DNA from: Pogostemon cablin
Taxonomy: Eukaryota > Streptophyta > Magnoliopsida > Lamiales > Lamiaceae
Assembly: GCA_023678885.1 (NCBI GenBank)
Contig: CM042982.1
Coordinates: 2,232,001-2,296,000 of the forward strand
Reading direction: 5' to 3'
DNA: 64,000 nucleotides
Positions 10,330 through 23,793 of this stretch are shown in pieces; the first letter of the stretch is position 1, and each line of letters begins with the position of its first letter. A program made the translations under genes and the position numbers. The notes under the pieces are model-generated. The model did no database searches. It saw nothing but the letters and a program-made list of their open reading frames with translations, and was not told where the DNA came from.

Positions 10330-12587
10330 GGGCGACACTATTGCCACCCGAAGTATTACTTAAGGCACCCGTATTGAAGACGAAAGACATGTGAAATATC
10401 ATTTATATCCCTACCCATTTAAAAAAATCTAACCCATTTGTTAAATAAAAAATAAAATAAAATTTTTTGCTTTGCTCACCCAACACCCAAAACACAAACT
10501 AAAAATACACACTTACACACAATACACCAAAAACATACACTAATCACACACACATCACACGCTGATGAACGAAGATGAAGAATAGAGAAGAATGAAGAGA
10601 AAATGCTTTGAAAGAACTAACACTAAATCTCATTCATTCCTATAATCTTTGCAAACTTATTGAGTTAGTCTAAATAAACAAAATTTAGCTTATTCTCAAA
10701 AGATTTGTTTTCATTCCATCAAGGATAATGTGATTCATGATTTATATTTTGAAAGCCCTAGTTTTTGGTTTAGGTCTTGAAAGAGATTATTTATTAGCAA
10801 TATGAAGCATGAAGATGATTACCCACTAGAAATGGTAAATTTTAGACTATTTTATACTAAACAAATTATGTATTGTGCAATTTTTACGTTTTCTTCCCAA
10901 TTCATTTTTTCTAAAAATCGCAAAAAAAATTCATCTCTGGTTGACTAAAAAAATTTATAAATTTCGGCCAGTGGTGACCGAAATTTTTGCTAATAAATTC
11001 GGCTAGTACTGTATGAAATATGTCATAAAATTTCGGCTATAGGTGAACGAATTTTGTGTAAAATTTCGATAACTGTTGATTGAAATTTTTACACTTGTAA
11101 TCAAATTTTCATTTATACTAGCTTTGGTGTTTACTCATCCCCTTATACATTAAATTATTCTTTTCAGGAAGATAAGATAGAAATAAAACAATCAACTAAT
11201 GGTGCATCTCCTTTGAATGAGATGCTGATGGATGCAAGTGATGCTTTTAGAATGCTTTTTGCCTACATCCTCGAATTCAGTCTCATTATGTGAGCAACAG
11301 GCAAAACTGTACCTGGAATTATTACAGGCAAAGGAAATAATTGCAATTACATCTTCAAACCCAATTTGGAACTCTACTTTTTCGACATCGCACGTAGAGA
11401 TATTCATCTGACTGAGGAGAGAGAGAGTGGACGTAATACACAAGGGTGTCACCGTTAAATCATCTCTTGCCATATACATTCTTGATTTTGTAGACTCCAC
11501 AAAAAAATGGCTTCTCAAAAAGGACAGAGAACCTTGACTGTCCTCCGTTAAGATTCTTGAGAAAACAACAGCCCAACAGGAGTTGTTTTAAAATTCTATC
11601 ATCACAGACCACAAGCCTGTCCATGTGATCAACCATGCTCTATACAAATTATCTATATTGTTAAGGCGAGTGTTGCTGCCCAAAAGTGACCAAAGGCGGT
11701 TGCTAGACCAATCATCTCTAGTTCCAAATATAGTATGATTGGTGAAGAGATCCATAAAATCCATCATCATCTCATTCAAAGGAGATGCATCATTAGCTGA
11801 TTGTTTTATTTCTATCTTATCTTCCTGAAAAGAATAATTTAATGTATAAGGGATGAGTAAACACCAAAGCTAGTAAAAATAAAAATTTGATTACAGGTGT
11901 AAAAATTTCAATCAACAGTTATCGAAATTTTGCACAAAATTCGTTCACCTATAGCCAAAATTTTACGATATATTTCATACAGTACCAGCCGAATTTATTA
12001 GCAAAAATTTCGATCACCACTGGCGGAAATTTATAAACATTTCAGCCAACCAGAGATGAATTTTTTTTGCGATTTTCAGAAGAAAAAAAAATGAACTGGG
12101 AAGAAAACGTAAAAATTGCACAATACACAATAAACATTTCATAATCTCTTTCAAGCCCTAAACCAAAAAAATATAGCTTTCAAAATATAAATCATGAATC
12201 ACATTATCCTTGATTGGATGAAAACAAATCTTTTGAGAATAAGCTAAATTTTGTTTATTTAGACTAACTCAATAAGTTTCAAAGATTATGGGAATGAATG
12301 AGATTTAGTGTTAGTTCTTTCAAAACATTTTCTCTTCATTCTTCTCTATTCTTTATCTTCGTTCATCCGTGTGTGATGTGTGTGTGTTTTTGGTGTATTG
12401 TGTGTGAGTGTGTATTTTTAGTTTGTGTTTTGGGTGTTGGGTGTGCAAAGCAAAAAATTTTATTTTTTTTATTTAATAAATGGGTTATATTTTTTTAAAT
12501 GGATAGGGATATAAATGATATTTTACTTGTCTTTCGTCTTCAATACGGGTGCCTTAAATAATACTTCGGGTGACAATAGTGTCGTAC
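10330..12587. mobile_element. Long-TIR Mutator-like element (non-autonomous MULE)
   Basis: A 2,258-bp element bounded by a perfect 9-bp target duplication TTTATTATA (10,321-10,329 and 12,588-12,596). Its terminal inverted repeats are very long: the left arm runs about 10,330-11,234 and the right arm about 11,759-12,587. They start CGACACTATTGnCACCCGAAG. The right arm lacks about 75 bp found in the left arm near 10,790-10,865. Inside both arms are short direct copies of an AATTTCGGC motif. Long TIRs plus 9-bp duplication are diagnostic of Mutator superfamily elements. No transposase is visible, so movement would need one supplied in trans. Confidence 0.93.
11192..11779 (-). pseudogene. Unidentified gene-like cargo inside the long-TIR MULE
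   Basis: The roughly 525-bp centre of the MULE is more GC-rich than its arms. It holds two minus-strand open frames, 11,588-11,779 (63 codons) and 11,192-11,518 (108 codons), in different phases and without a shared start. This looks like a captured and broken gene fragment, as in Pack-MULEs. I do not recognise the family; it could also be degraded element-internal sequence. Confidence 0.4.
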
Positions 12588-12596
12588 TTTATTATA

Positions 12597-13307
12597 TGAT
12601 CATAAAAATTGTCAATTTGAAAGTGGCTTCGTAACAAACTTTTGTTTTTAACAACCACCTAACAATCCAATAACCCAAATAAATATACAACACATTGAAT
12701 TTGTGTAACAATATAAATAATACTATTTGTAAGTATGAAATGATATTATTTAAATGTTTTAGGAATACTCTGATTTTTTTAAGGAGTTTTTTTTTTCATT
12801 TGGGATTTTGATATAGATTAATTATCAATTAGAAATTTAAAATACTTTTTTATATCATTTCAAAATTCGAAAGATAAAATTCTATCAATTCAAATCTAAA
12901 TAAAAACTCATTAAAAATGATGTAACGCAATCATATTTGTCATTAATGAGTCTATATTATCTTAGAAAACAATTTTAATGTATAGTTGTTATTATTCTAG
13001 TTTAATTAATTTTATGATTTTTAATTCCTGTATTGAATGGATTCATTTTTTTGGTTCGTGAACGGATAGAAAATATTTTTTCATCTCTAATTGATAATTA
13101 ACTTATTTTTCAAATTCTACAGTGAAAAAAAAAAGTATATTCTATGTTGGGTTATTTACAAATTCAACTTATAATAGTACATAAAATTAAATTCATCGAT
13201 CCACTATAATTCTAATTAAAATTCTAATCCATAATTTCCTCGTATTTTGATCTTAGATCGATGTAAAATGGTTCCTACTCCTATTATTGATAATAACGAC
13301 TCCCTCT
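12597..13307. other. Gene-free AT-rich stretch
   Basis: No gene or clear repeat boundary seen. Confidence 0.5.
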
Positions 13308-13553
13308 GTCTCACAAAAGATTGCACCCCAATTCTGGCACGGCGATTAAGGAAGTGATAACTTTTAGGAGTATAATGATATTTTTTGTAATAAATAAATG
13401 ATAAAATATGTTAGATATAAACGATTTTTTTAAATAAAGCGTATGGGTGAAGGGTGGTTGCTTTTTACTTTTTGATTTTTATGAAAATATGCAAACTTTT
13501 ATGGGACAGCTGAAAATGGAAAGTGTGTCATTTGAAATGAGACGAGGGAGTAT
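13308..13553. mobile_element. Stowaway-like MITE
   Basis: Inverted ends ACTCCCTCTGTCTCAC and GAGACGAGGGAGTA. The interior (GATTGCACC... GGGACAGC... AAAGTGTGTCA) resembles the elements at 5.2 and 45.6 kb, so these three form one subfamily. Confidence 0.8.
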
Positions 13554-13675
13554 ATTGCGTCAACATAAGAAAAGAATGCACTTAATAAAAAAAAAATACA
13601 CCCACAATTAGAAATTATCAGCATATATTTAAAAATTATTTTTTAAGAAAATGTAATTATATTTACATTACATAT

Positions 13676-13905
13676 ATTCTCTCCGTCCAACCCAAAAAGT
13701 CTCTTATTGTCATTTTGGGTGTCTCACCCAAAGAGTCCTCTTTCCTTTTTTACACACATGAGACCCACACACACCTACTAATATAATTAAAATATGGGAC
13801 CTACACTCCCACTAATACAACTACCCACTAAATATTAAATAATAATACTCTTTAATCCACGTGCAAAAAACAAAAATAATTATTTGCCCGGACAGAGTGA
13901 GTATA
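13676..13905. mobile_element. Stowaway-like MITE
   Basis: Ends TATTCTCTCCGTCCAACCC and GGACAGAGTGAGTATA. The interior has ATGAGACCCACACACACC, ATTAAAATATGGGAC and AATCCACGTGCAAAAAA, shared with the elements at 23.6, 28.0, 29.9 and 55.3 kb (a second Stowaway subfamily). Confidence 0.8.
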
Positions 13906-14050
13906 AATAATCTGTTTGATAGGGGGTGTATAGTGGGTTAACAAAATCTGGGTTAGTGGTCCTCAAAATCCAACACTGGACGTCTCAATGGACCATTCAC
14001 TGTATCTGTACTTCTACACTACACTTATATACGTACAACTCTAATATATA

Positions 14051-14290
14051 CTCCCTCCATTCCCAATAAATTATTCCCTTTTATATTTACACTTTTTTTT
14101 TTCACATAATTTATGATAAATGACATTTTGATGTAACGAAGTGAACGTAGATGGGTATTTTAGGTGGTTTGATAAGGTAAAGTATATGAGAAGTGATAGT
14201 TTTATAATTATATTAAGTGATAAGTATATAAGAAGTGATAATTTTTTAATTAATAAAAAGTGATAATGTTATTTAATGAACAAATAAATT
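14051..14290. repeat. Stowaway end fragment plus AAGTGATAA-rich repeat
   Basis: ATACTCCCTCCATTCCCAAT looks like a Stowaway left end, but no matching right end follows. AAGTGATAA-type motifs between 14,190 and 14,275 match the family seen at 4.4 and 8.0 kb. Confidence 0.45.
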
Positions 14291-14570
14291 AAGTTAATAT
14301 TATTTCTAATTTCCTAGCTATTGATTTTTCTTTTAAAAAAAAATAAACTAAATGATTTAGCTTCATAGAATCAATTATTAGAATTATAGTACTATATTAA
14401 AGTCCTATTAATGTACATATTATAATGTAAAAATGATATTCCAAATCATGAGAATTGACTTCACCATGCTGAATCTGGAAATATTTTCAGAATCTTTACT
14501 TTAGTGACTAAAAGCTGGTAATAATATTTCTTCAAGTATTCTCAAATCCCATATGACATCCTTCTTCTTC

Positions 14571-14970
14571 ATTTTTTTTTCAACAACCAATAAATTAGAG
14601 TATAAAGGATACTTGTCCATATAAGAAAAGAAAAATAATAAATAAGCGTGTCTCTAAAAATATGCTTACAAGGCAAACTAAAGATTAATCAGTAATCCAA
14701 TCATTGAAAGAATAGTGTCCACTCTTAATCTTAATCTAATTGCATGTTCTAAACATGAACAACTCATAAATATTTTCCTCCATTCAAAAACAACTTCATT
14801 TCGCCATTTCCAAATGCTCCCTATAACACTAAACCATAAGGCATTCCAATTGGTAGCCTTCTTACCCTTCAATTTAGATCAATGTGCATTCCTTTTTGTA
14901 TCACCATTTTCTGTATATTGTCTCACTTTTTTATTTTTATTTTTTTATGGTCAGAATAATCTTAATTAGT
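14571..14970 (-). pseudogene. LINE (L1-type) ORF2 3' fragment
   Basis: The minus-strand frame 14,872-14,678 contains WNALWFSVIGSIWKWRNEVV, the conserved linker after the zinc-binding region of plant LINE reverse transcriptases. On the plus strand a T run at 14,571-14,581 corresponds to a poly(A) tail at the element's 3' end, as expected for a 5'-truncated LINE. Confidence 0.75.
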
Positions 14971-15342
14971 TATACAAGTCATAATGATATTGGTTGTATA
15001 TAGATTAATGAGTATATTACTTATAAGTATATTTTATATACATATATTACTACTAGATACAATATGTAAATTATATTACTAATTACTACAAATTGAACGC
15101 ATCAAATATCACTTTTAGTCCTATTTATTAGATTCAGAAATTTATTACCTACTAATTTTTCCATGAAAATAGAAAATAAGTTAGAAATTAGTCAATCAGT
15201 CAAAAATGGTCAAACATTAAAAGGTAGATTTAAGAATCTAGTGTTAAATTTGAATCCACACTCTTCGAAATTTCCAGTGACTTTCAATTTAAGAATGAAG
15301 ATTCGATTTGCATATTTAATATTCAAATTTTTCGGTATTTAA

Positions 15343-15632
15343 TGTTCAAATGTCATGTTTTCAGAAATTTTGGTGTTCAATATTAAAACAAACATCATAA
15401 ATTCGTAATGAATATTTTGGTGTTCAATAATAATCTGCAGAATATTGATGATGAATATTCTTAGCTTTTAATGTTAAAAAAATTTTGGTGTTTAATGTTC
15501 AAATGTTAAGTATTCAGAAATATTTTGATGTTCAATATGTTAGTGTTCAATATTAAAACAAAAATAATAAATTTATAATGAATATTTTGGTGTTCAATAA
15601 AATCTGCAAAATATTGATAAGAAATATTCTTA
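15343..15632. repeat. Imperfect tandem duplication, period about 150 bp
   Basis: Two copies (about 15,343-15,460 and 15,497-15,632) share TGTTCAAATGT, TTCAATATTAAAACAAA, AATGAATATTTTGGTGTTCA and AATCTGCAnAATATTGAT. No gene is associated with it. Confidence 0.75.
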
Positions 15633-15959
15633 TACGGTAATTTAATCAAGCGTATGATTAATCAAAAATTCATTAATAAAATTTCAAATCTAGATATCTA
15701 TTTCGACCATAAGCTAATGGACGTAGGAAAATATTTATTTGGATAATGAAACTTACGCAGGATATCATGTGATTTCCATGTATATTGATAATTAGAATTT
15801 TATTTAAGGTTAAAGGTGTAATTTTAAATATATTTTTGTAGTTGATAATTTTATTTATTTTTGATTAGGTAAAATGAAATTTTATAAATGTAGGATTCAA
15901 GGTAAGAGATTTACCCTGCATACAAATTACAAATAAAACAACCACTCCAATCTTCAATT

Positions 15960-17440
15960 TTAATCAGCAATTAGAAGAATAATTTTGTCTTCTCTTATCC
16001 AACTAGAATAACTAACACCATTAATACTTTTAGTTCTCCATCTAAGCCAACTCTAGGATCGGATTTTTATTTCCTCAATTGTTTCTTGGAGGTTCGATTC
16101 CACATTCTGAAAGATTTGCTTGTTCCTGTTTTTCCATATTGTCCAAATTGTGCATGACCAAATTGTCGCCATGATCTTTTTTACCTTGCTATTCTGATGA
16201 AGATTTACGAATGTCAACATGTTCCTCGTTAGCTCCGGTGGTATGGTGCATAGAAGCCTATCTAATGGAGAATGCTTGCCCAGATATCCTGTGATTTAGT
16301 GCATTTAATGAATAGATGTTGCACGTTCTCCATCCCAGTATTGCAAATATTACATGTCGTTTTTATTCCTTCCGGCCAACTTCCTCTTCGTAGAAGATTC
16401 GTCTTTGCTGGGATTCTGTCCCTGAGTGATCTCCACACATGAGTTTGAACTTTACTTGGGATAGCATTGTACCATGTAAATTTTGTCACCTCTGATTCCA
16501 TAACAGTTGTTCTTAGTGGAGCTTTCTTGTTCAGTAGCATGGCATATATCTCTTTCACTGTGTATCCGTCCTTTGTGTTTTCCTTCCATTCCCATCTATC
16601 ACTTTGGTTGTGTATTGGTGTGAACCTGTTAATAGACTGCATGAATTCAAGAAACATGTTAGACTCAAGACCTCTAAATCTTCTTCTCCAACTAAATTTC
16701 CATTCCCATTTTCCATCAACCCAAAACCCCAATTCCGAGATCATTTTCCTTCTATCCAAGCTAATGTTATGAAGCCTAGAAATTTTATCTTTCAACCTTC
16801 CACCCCCTCCCCAATTATTTTTCCAAAAGAGTGTTGACTCACCACTTCCTACTTTTCTACCAAAGCCCTCTTCGAACCATCCTCCACTCTCATCTGACAA
16901 ACTATTTAGTAATGTGCTCCACCATCCCCTGATTTTTGGAACTCGAACATGCTCTCTTCTAAGACACTCTAGACCTAAGCTTTCTCCCCATCTTGACTTT
17001 AAAATCTTGACCCACAGACTCTCTTCCCCGACAATGCCCTCCAGACCCATTTAACAACCAATGCAATATTAAAACATCCCAAATCCTTAACCCCAAGACC
17101 TCCAAACTCCTTTGGATGGCAAATATTACCCCATTTTATCCAAGAGATGGATCTCTCTCGCTCACCACCCCTCCAAAAGTATGAGATTTGCATGCTATAA
17201 AGAGCTTTTAATACACTCATAGGAGCTCGATAGACATAGAGAATAGGTAAATATATAGAGCATTAAGGATTGATTTTACCAACACCAAGCGACCTCCTAT
17301 GGAAAATTTGGAGTCATTCCATTTTTGTATCCTGCTTTTCACCTTGTCAATAAGGTATTTCCAGTCTGCAATTTTCCGATAAGAAACACCCACATTAATA
17401 CCCAAGTACATGAATGTATCTCGTATTAATATCAATATAA
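15960..17440 (-). pseudogene. 5'-truncated plant LINE reverse transcriptase (ORF2)
   Basis: Three minus-strand frames lie in order. 17,435-17,217 covers the end of the RT domain (FMYLGINVGVSYRK, SIGGRLVLVKSILNAL). 17,220-16,999 covers ISYFWRGGERERSISWIKW and FGGLGVKDLGCFN. 17,050-16,262 covers the long connector and the zinc-binding RT region (FTWYNAIPSKVQTHVWR, then CNICNTGMENVQHLFIKC with its Cys/His pattern). Past the stop at 16,262 the homologous WTIWKNRNKQIFQN segment continues in another phase to about 16,040. Frameshifts and loss of the endonuclease and RT catalytic core make it dead. Confidence 0.9.
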
Positions 17441-18915
17441 AAATTGTATCTAACAGGAATAATTCCTAGATGAATTATTGCTTAATTTTAATTACAACTT
17501 TGTTTGAGGGTAACAATATTAATTATATTCCATTGTAGTTACCTGGAAAAAAAATTCTAAATATTATATTATTTATCATGTCTTTAAATCAAAATGTAAG
17601 AAAATAAAATACATTTAAAAAAATTACCCACGTTAAATATTATATAATTCCTTAAAATTACATGCAAAAGACTAACATAATTATAAATTTTATTAATTCA
17701 TGTATTAATTTTACAAACCAAACACACTTTTACGTTTAATTATATTACTATCATTTTAACTAATATTGTAATTACTAATTAGGGTTTATTTTTACTTCTA
17801 AAGCTTATTATGTTAGTTATTTAGGGTTTTTATCATTCATTCATCATAATTAAATAATTCAATTCCTATATATATATATATCACTATTTTATTTTAATTG
17901 GTAATTTTGAACTTATCATTTACCTTTAACTTATTACATTCTCTAAATATATAGTATATGTGAAATTTTTATAATCAATTAGTTTAGGTACCCATCCACT
18001 TATATTATGTATCCTTAATTGGTATTAGTACTATAAATGAAATTATCAAATATACCCCTAGACTCTGAGATAATTAGTAGTATATTTAGGGCCATTAATT
18101 CTGGTATCTCCTGATTAGGACCACATGAACAACATGATGGTGTCTGGATGGTGGTTCATACTTCAGCTAGAGGGCCTGAAATTTTTTTTTTAAGAATAAA
18201 AAATTAAATAAGAGTGAAAAAATCAAATAGAGTTTCATATACTTTATATTTTAAGTTCCTAATAAAATGTTAAAAATACTTGATATTATTTAAGAATATT
18301 TTTATTATAAGTTCTTGATAATAAAACATTCGCATTGCATTTTAATTAGTGAAACAAATATTCGCAAATTATGATTTCTGAAATTTCATATGAAATAAAA
18401 AAGACCAAATATTAGTTTTTAAGTTGAGGTAATTTAAATAAAAGACCTAACTAATGTTGTTGATACATCAATCCCACTTACTAAAATAGAAGGAAATTAA
18501 AACCTAATATTTCATTGTTGGTTCCTTTAATTGCAAGTATTAATTATGACATAATAGATAACAATAAGTGTGTATCACTATAGCACCAACAAATTGTACA
18601 TTTAATATCTATTGAAATATTTAGGTACACAACTCAAGCTATAATTGATAGACTTAACAAGAAAGGACAAAGACGTAATTTTAAAGTTGTGTGCCTAAAT
18701 ACCATTTGCTTAAATTTCTTTGCTTTAGATATTGTGCCACCTCCCACAGATTCATGATCATCATTATGGAAAGTAGGTTAAAAAAATAGCATACTTAGTA
18801 ATAATTTCTCAACAAATTAAAGATAATTTTGTACTTTTTATAGTCATAATTACGAGCAATTACTTTTCATAATTAGTTTTAGCATTAAAAGAACCATTAA
18901 TTTACTTAAATAGGA

Positions 18916-18984
<69 letters not shown>

Positions 18985-19630
18985 GTGGTTTTTAAATTTG
19001 GAAAAAAAAAAAGGGGAAATATAAAACATTGTGACAAATTATAATTACAGAATATTTTACAAATAAAATTATTTCTCACTAATAATAAGGAGAATTAATT
19101 ATTAAAGAAAAATAATATTGGTGGGACGAAAAGTAGAAGAGATTTATGATGTCAGAAAATCAAATTGGGCCCACAAGTTTTGATCTGACGTGGGAGGTGT
19201 TGGTTTGATGTGGGCCTATTGGGCTGACTCTTCCGTAGTAGGAAGAGGCATTTTAATAAATAAAAATGAAAAAGAATATGTTAGATCTCCGGCCCATACT
19301 CGGTCCATTTAATGGAAAAAAATAATAATAATAAAATATTTAGAACAAAGCTGATGCTCGTTGCAGAAAGTGGGCAGTGGTCACGTGCGTCGGTGTGATT
19401 CTCGATAAATAATTAAAATATTATTTATTTTTTAGTATATATTAACTGTACTAATTTTAGTTCTGATTTTTGATGTGTTTAATAATAACCATTTTGACTG
19501 CTGACTAGGTTGTGAATCTGATATGAGTATGACTACTGTATTGTACCTCTAAAATACTTCCATCCTTTTACCCTACGGACATTCTACTACTTCCCGCCCT
19601 AAAGTTTCATTGTTCTTCTCAATGAGTTTT
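17441..19630. other. Gene-free AT-rich stretch
   Basis: No gene found. It contains a long TA microsatellite (18,917-18,978). A slightly GC-richer patch at 19,130-19,400 has GGGCCCA and a CACGTG G-box but no adjacent coding sequence. Confidence 0.5.
18917..18978. repeat. (TA)n microsatellite
   Basis: About 31 uninterrupted TA units. Confidence 0.97.
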
Positions 19631-19859
19631 ATTCTCTCCGTCTTGTTTAAAGGATTATTTTTACTTTTTGTAAGTAGATTAAATAGTATTATTGTTTGAT
19701 GTATAGTGAATAATTATATTAGTGAGATCGTGAACCACATACTTTAATTGTATTAAAGAGTGTGTGTGTCTCATGTGTGTAAAATATGAAAGTGGACTTT
19801 TTGGATGGGACGTCCAAAATAAAAAAAAATGGACCATTTGAATGGGATGAAGAGGGTAT
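19631..19859. mobile_element. Stowaway-like MITE (degenerate)
   Basis: Left end ATTCTCTCCGTCTTG; right end GAATGGGATGAAGAGGGTA. The interior shares GAGATCGTGAACCACATACT-type and TGTGTGTCTCATGTGTG sequence, in inverted sense, with the ATGAGACCCACACA subfamily. Confidence 0.65.
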
Positions 19860-21821
19860 TTTTTAAAATTATACGAAATCCATACATGTCATTAATGTAA
19901 TTTGAATATGAGATACACATACCACATTAATAATGTCCTTACCCCACATAGAGAGAGTACTTTTTTTATCCTATTGAAGTTCAAATCTTTGCATAAATGT
20001 TGATAAAAGTAAATTCTTAATTTATTTTTAGGGGCAATTTAAAAGGATTATATAATAAATAAACGGTAAGTGTTAACTTAAATTTGAGGCTGACTAAAAC
20101 AAAACGAGGAAGTTGATATTTGGATTGAGAGAAAAATACCTATAATTATGTGAACATGTTCCCACTTGAATTATTTGTAACAATTATATGTGAATCTTTA
20201 AGTATTGTTGAATTTAAATTATATTTAAGGTGAAAATTTAAAATTTTAAGAATAAAATAAGGCATAGAATATTATATAACACTCCAGGGGTGAGATCATA
20301 ATTTTATTTTTCAAATCTACAAAAACAAAAAATTAACTAAAATAGTATTATATGAATCACACTAATTAAATTACATATTAGCTAAACAACGAATGTGAAA
20401 TTATATGCTGTATTAATTTAAGAGTAAATTATTCTAAAATAAAAACAAAGGTTAATTATTATTTTTTTATTAATTTGAGGTGGACGGTTGATATTTAGCT
20501 CTTTATAATGCTAAAGGTACTCACTACTCATGTTTATTTTTATCATTTCATTTTTTTGACTGAAAATTGGTCAAAATACTAGTTACCAGAATTGTAGTAA
20601 TTAAATACTCTTATTCTAACAACATTAAAGTTTTTCTCTAAAACAAAAATTTTTTAGAAAAAATTTCTAAAATACAATCCAATTTTTATGAGGAATATGT
20701 TACTCATTCCTGCACAAAAGTTTATATTTTCAATTTTTAATCAGAATAATTAAAATATTTTTATAAAGTGCATACACAATATTTATAAAATATCCAATAC
20801 AGTTAAAATATTATGGAGTATATATATAGTGTATATGTATATGTATAAAGGTATTAATTTTGAGAGATATGGAATCTAATGGAGTGAATCATCTGCAGAA
20901 AGTCTAACTGCAAAAACCTAATTAACTGATTAGGTGTGAGTTAGGTTTTGCTGTCACTTGTGTAGACGAGGCTTGAGGAATCTTGTCCATTCATTTCATT
21001 AATATTTTAACAAACTAATCAATTTGTCTTTTTATAGTTTTAACTTAATTAATTTCTCCTCATTTAATTTTAAACCAAATTATATAGCATTAGAGCAGTT
21101 TAAATTTTTTTTTTTTATTATTATTATAAATATATTCTTATAGAAAAAGAAATAGTTCAAATTTAATTTTATCTATATATATTAATTATAATAACTTATA
21201 GTTTGTGATCAAGAGAATTAATAATACTCGTTCCGTTTCAAAGAAATTGACAATTACCTTAATTAATTAAGTTAAATACCATATATAAAGTAAATGTGTT
21301 TATTTCCGTGGATGAAGAAATACTTACTAATTAACATATATAGACGAAAATTATATAAAATAATAGAATAAAGTATGTTTTATAAAACATAAATTATAAA
21401 AAGTACAATTAAATATATTACATTCTAATTATGTTATCAATATGTGTGTGTGGAGTATGTATTTTATTTGATCAATATACATAATATACGTAGCAATTAT
21501 GATTTATTGACAGCTTTTTTACTTACATTAATACAATACAGCTTTTAAGTGGTGAGATGTTTTTCATTAAAGATTGATAGCAAGTTGTTAAGCTATTAAT
21601 CTTTTAGTTAAGGACCTAATTAATTACTAATTCGGTGATCATATGAAAATCCAAGGCCGTAAGTTAACATGCATGATTGACGGAACTAATAATCTAGAAG
21701 ACTGTGCCACCGTGGATTAATTAATTAAATTAATCTCTAAATATGTTATCCCCATATATTTTGTCATTTTAAACAAAAGAAATTCATGAAACAAAAATTT
21801 AAAGCAACACTATTTATATAT
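19860..21821. other. Gene-free AT-rich stretch
   Basis: No gene found. A half Stowaway end (ATACTCGTTCCGTTTCAAAG) is near 21,226. Confidence 0.45.
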
Positions 21822-22065
21822 GACAAATTCTCTCATGAAACGTTAATAATGTGAGACGTGTTAAAGTATGTCTATAATTTAGATAGAGTATATTTAATGA
21901 TTGTTAAAGTATGTTTTCTAAAATATGTTGGATTATGCATTAAAGTATGATTTTAGCGTGTTATAATTTGATTTATTATTGAGATACTTTATCTGCAAAT
22001 AAGCATACCTTTATTTATACCATAAGCATACTTTAGTGATGGATCGACTCACAAGAGAGTCTCTC
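21822..22065. mobile_element. Mutator-type MITE (family M1), copy 2
   Basis: Begins GACAAATTCTCTCATGAAAC and ends CACAAGAGAGTCTCTC. Flanks TTTATATAT and ATTATATAT match at 8 of 9 positions, a decayed 9-bp target duplication. The interior motifs AAAGTATGTTTTCTAAAATA and AAGTATGATTTTAG match the other copies. Confidence 0.8.
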
Positions 22066-22231
22066 ATTATATATTGATATATGTGAGATGGATGGAACTA
22101 TTATTAAAATATAAATCGTAATTTTTATATTCTTAATATTTGAAATTAGTAATATATTTACCTAAAAAAGTAATAATTCGTTTATTTAAAAAAATTAAAA
22201 ATACTATAGAATAATTTTGTAAAATTAAGGA

Positions 22232-22233
22232 TG

Positions 22234-22277
<44 letters not shown>
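22232..22277. repeat. (TA)n microsatellite
   Basis: About 22 TA units. Confidence 0.95.
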
Positions 22278-22279
<2 letters not shown>

Positions 22280-23558
22280 CTAGTCTTATTTTTCATTATA
22301 CATGTTTTATACAATAATGTCATGGAAACAGATGTTAAATTTTTTAATGATTCTATGGTGTTGAATAATTTAAAAATTAATTTAACTATAATACAAGTTT
22401 ACCCTGATTAGATCCTAAATTTTTACTGTTTAAATCTAATTAAGCACAATGGTTTCATCTCAAAAGTGAGAAATTCTTAAAATTTAATTTATTTACTTTA
22501 TTATTTTTATATATAACGTGAAAAAAGATTTTAAAATTTTCAATTAATTAATAGCACCAAGAAGATTTAGGCCCTAATCAAGTTGAGAATACGGTTAATA
22601 AATAGTTAATTAAATTACTAGCTAGCATGATTATATATTCAACTATGCTATTTCCAACGTGCAAGTTTATTTATTAGTAGCCTTTTTGACCTAACAAGGG
22701 CTATCATGTTGGGTAATGCCATTTTTCATTTAAAATTCACACGTCTATCCATATACACACTAATATTATAATTTAATATTTTTTTACTTAAAATATTAAG
22801 ATATTAATTAATAATGAGTTGAAAAAAATTAATCCTTGCTAATCAAACTCGTCTTCCCATTTAATGTTATCGCATACGTTAATGAATGTCACTTTGTCAT
22901 CTACGTCCAATTATTGAATAATAAATAAATTATAAAAAATGTTGTTATCGGATAAAAATTGATAATAAAATTGGAAATTAAAGCGTACTCTTTAGTTATA
23001 ATTAGTTAAATGTTACTTCATTTTATGAGGTGTGAATTTTATAAGTGAAATATGAACTAAAACAGAAAATATGAAATTGAGTTTGGAAAGAAGGAAAATA
23101 GTGTTCCGTTATATATATTATATTTTAATCTTTTTCTTTAATCTTTTTCTATCTGTTTCTAAGGTTTATTATATTTTATAAATGATTTTTGTCATCAATT
23201 CATTCATCATTAAATAATTCAGTTTTAATATACGAAACTATAATACTGCTCCATTTTATATATCTTTGATTGATTATTTTATTATAATTTTTATCATCAA
23301 TTTAATTAATTAATTAAAATAAAATAAACGTAGAGAATTATTAATCCACGTATGAATTAATAAACAGTATGAAGGTGAAATATTGATGGGTTTGTGGGAA
23401 GCACGTCGTTACTAAATTCCGGCAAGGGTGATGCTGATTTGGACATCACTCCTCATGTAATGAAAATCCCATATAGGAAACAAATTCACTATTTTATGCA
23501 ACTACTATTATTTTATGTAGACAATCTCCCAGAGTTTAAGCTACGTACCTAATCATTA
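22278..23558. other. Gene-free AT-rich stretch
   Basis: No coding or structured feature supported. Confidence 0.45.
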
Positions 23559-23793
23559 ATACTCCTTCCTCCGTTGCAGCCAAGGAATATCTTTTTTCTA
23601 TTTTTATCGTTTCATCTAAAGAGATCATTTTTTTTTTTACACATATGGAATCCACACATCCCCTCTAATACAATTAAAATATGAGACTCACACTCCCACT
23701 AATATAACTACTCACTACACATTAAATAATAATACTTTTTAATCCACGTGCAAAAAAGTAAAAGACCCTCTTTTGACGAAACAGAGGGAGTAT
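23559..23793. mobile_element. Stowaway-like MITE
   Basis: Ends ACTCCTTCCTCCGTTG and GAAACAGAGGGAGTA. The interior has ATGGAATCCACACATCC, ATTAAAATATGAGACTC and AATCCACGTGCAAAAAAGTA, typical of the second subfamily. Confidence 0.8.

Noticed and set aside
12298..12498. 66-codon frame rich in Val/Cys
   Set aside because: Generated by the TG-rich part of the MULE right arm; the left arm carries its antisense.
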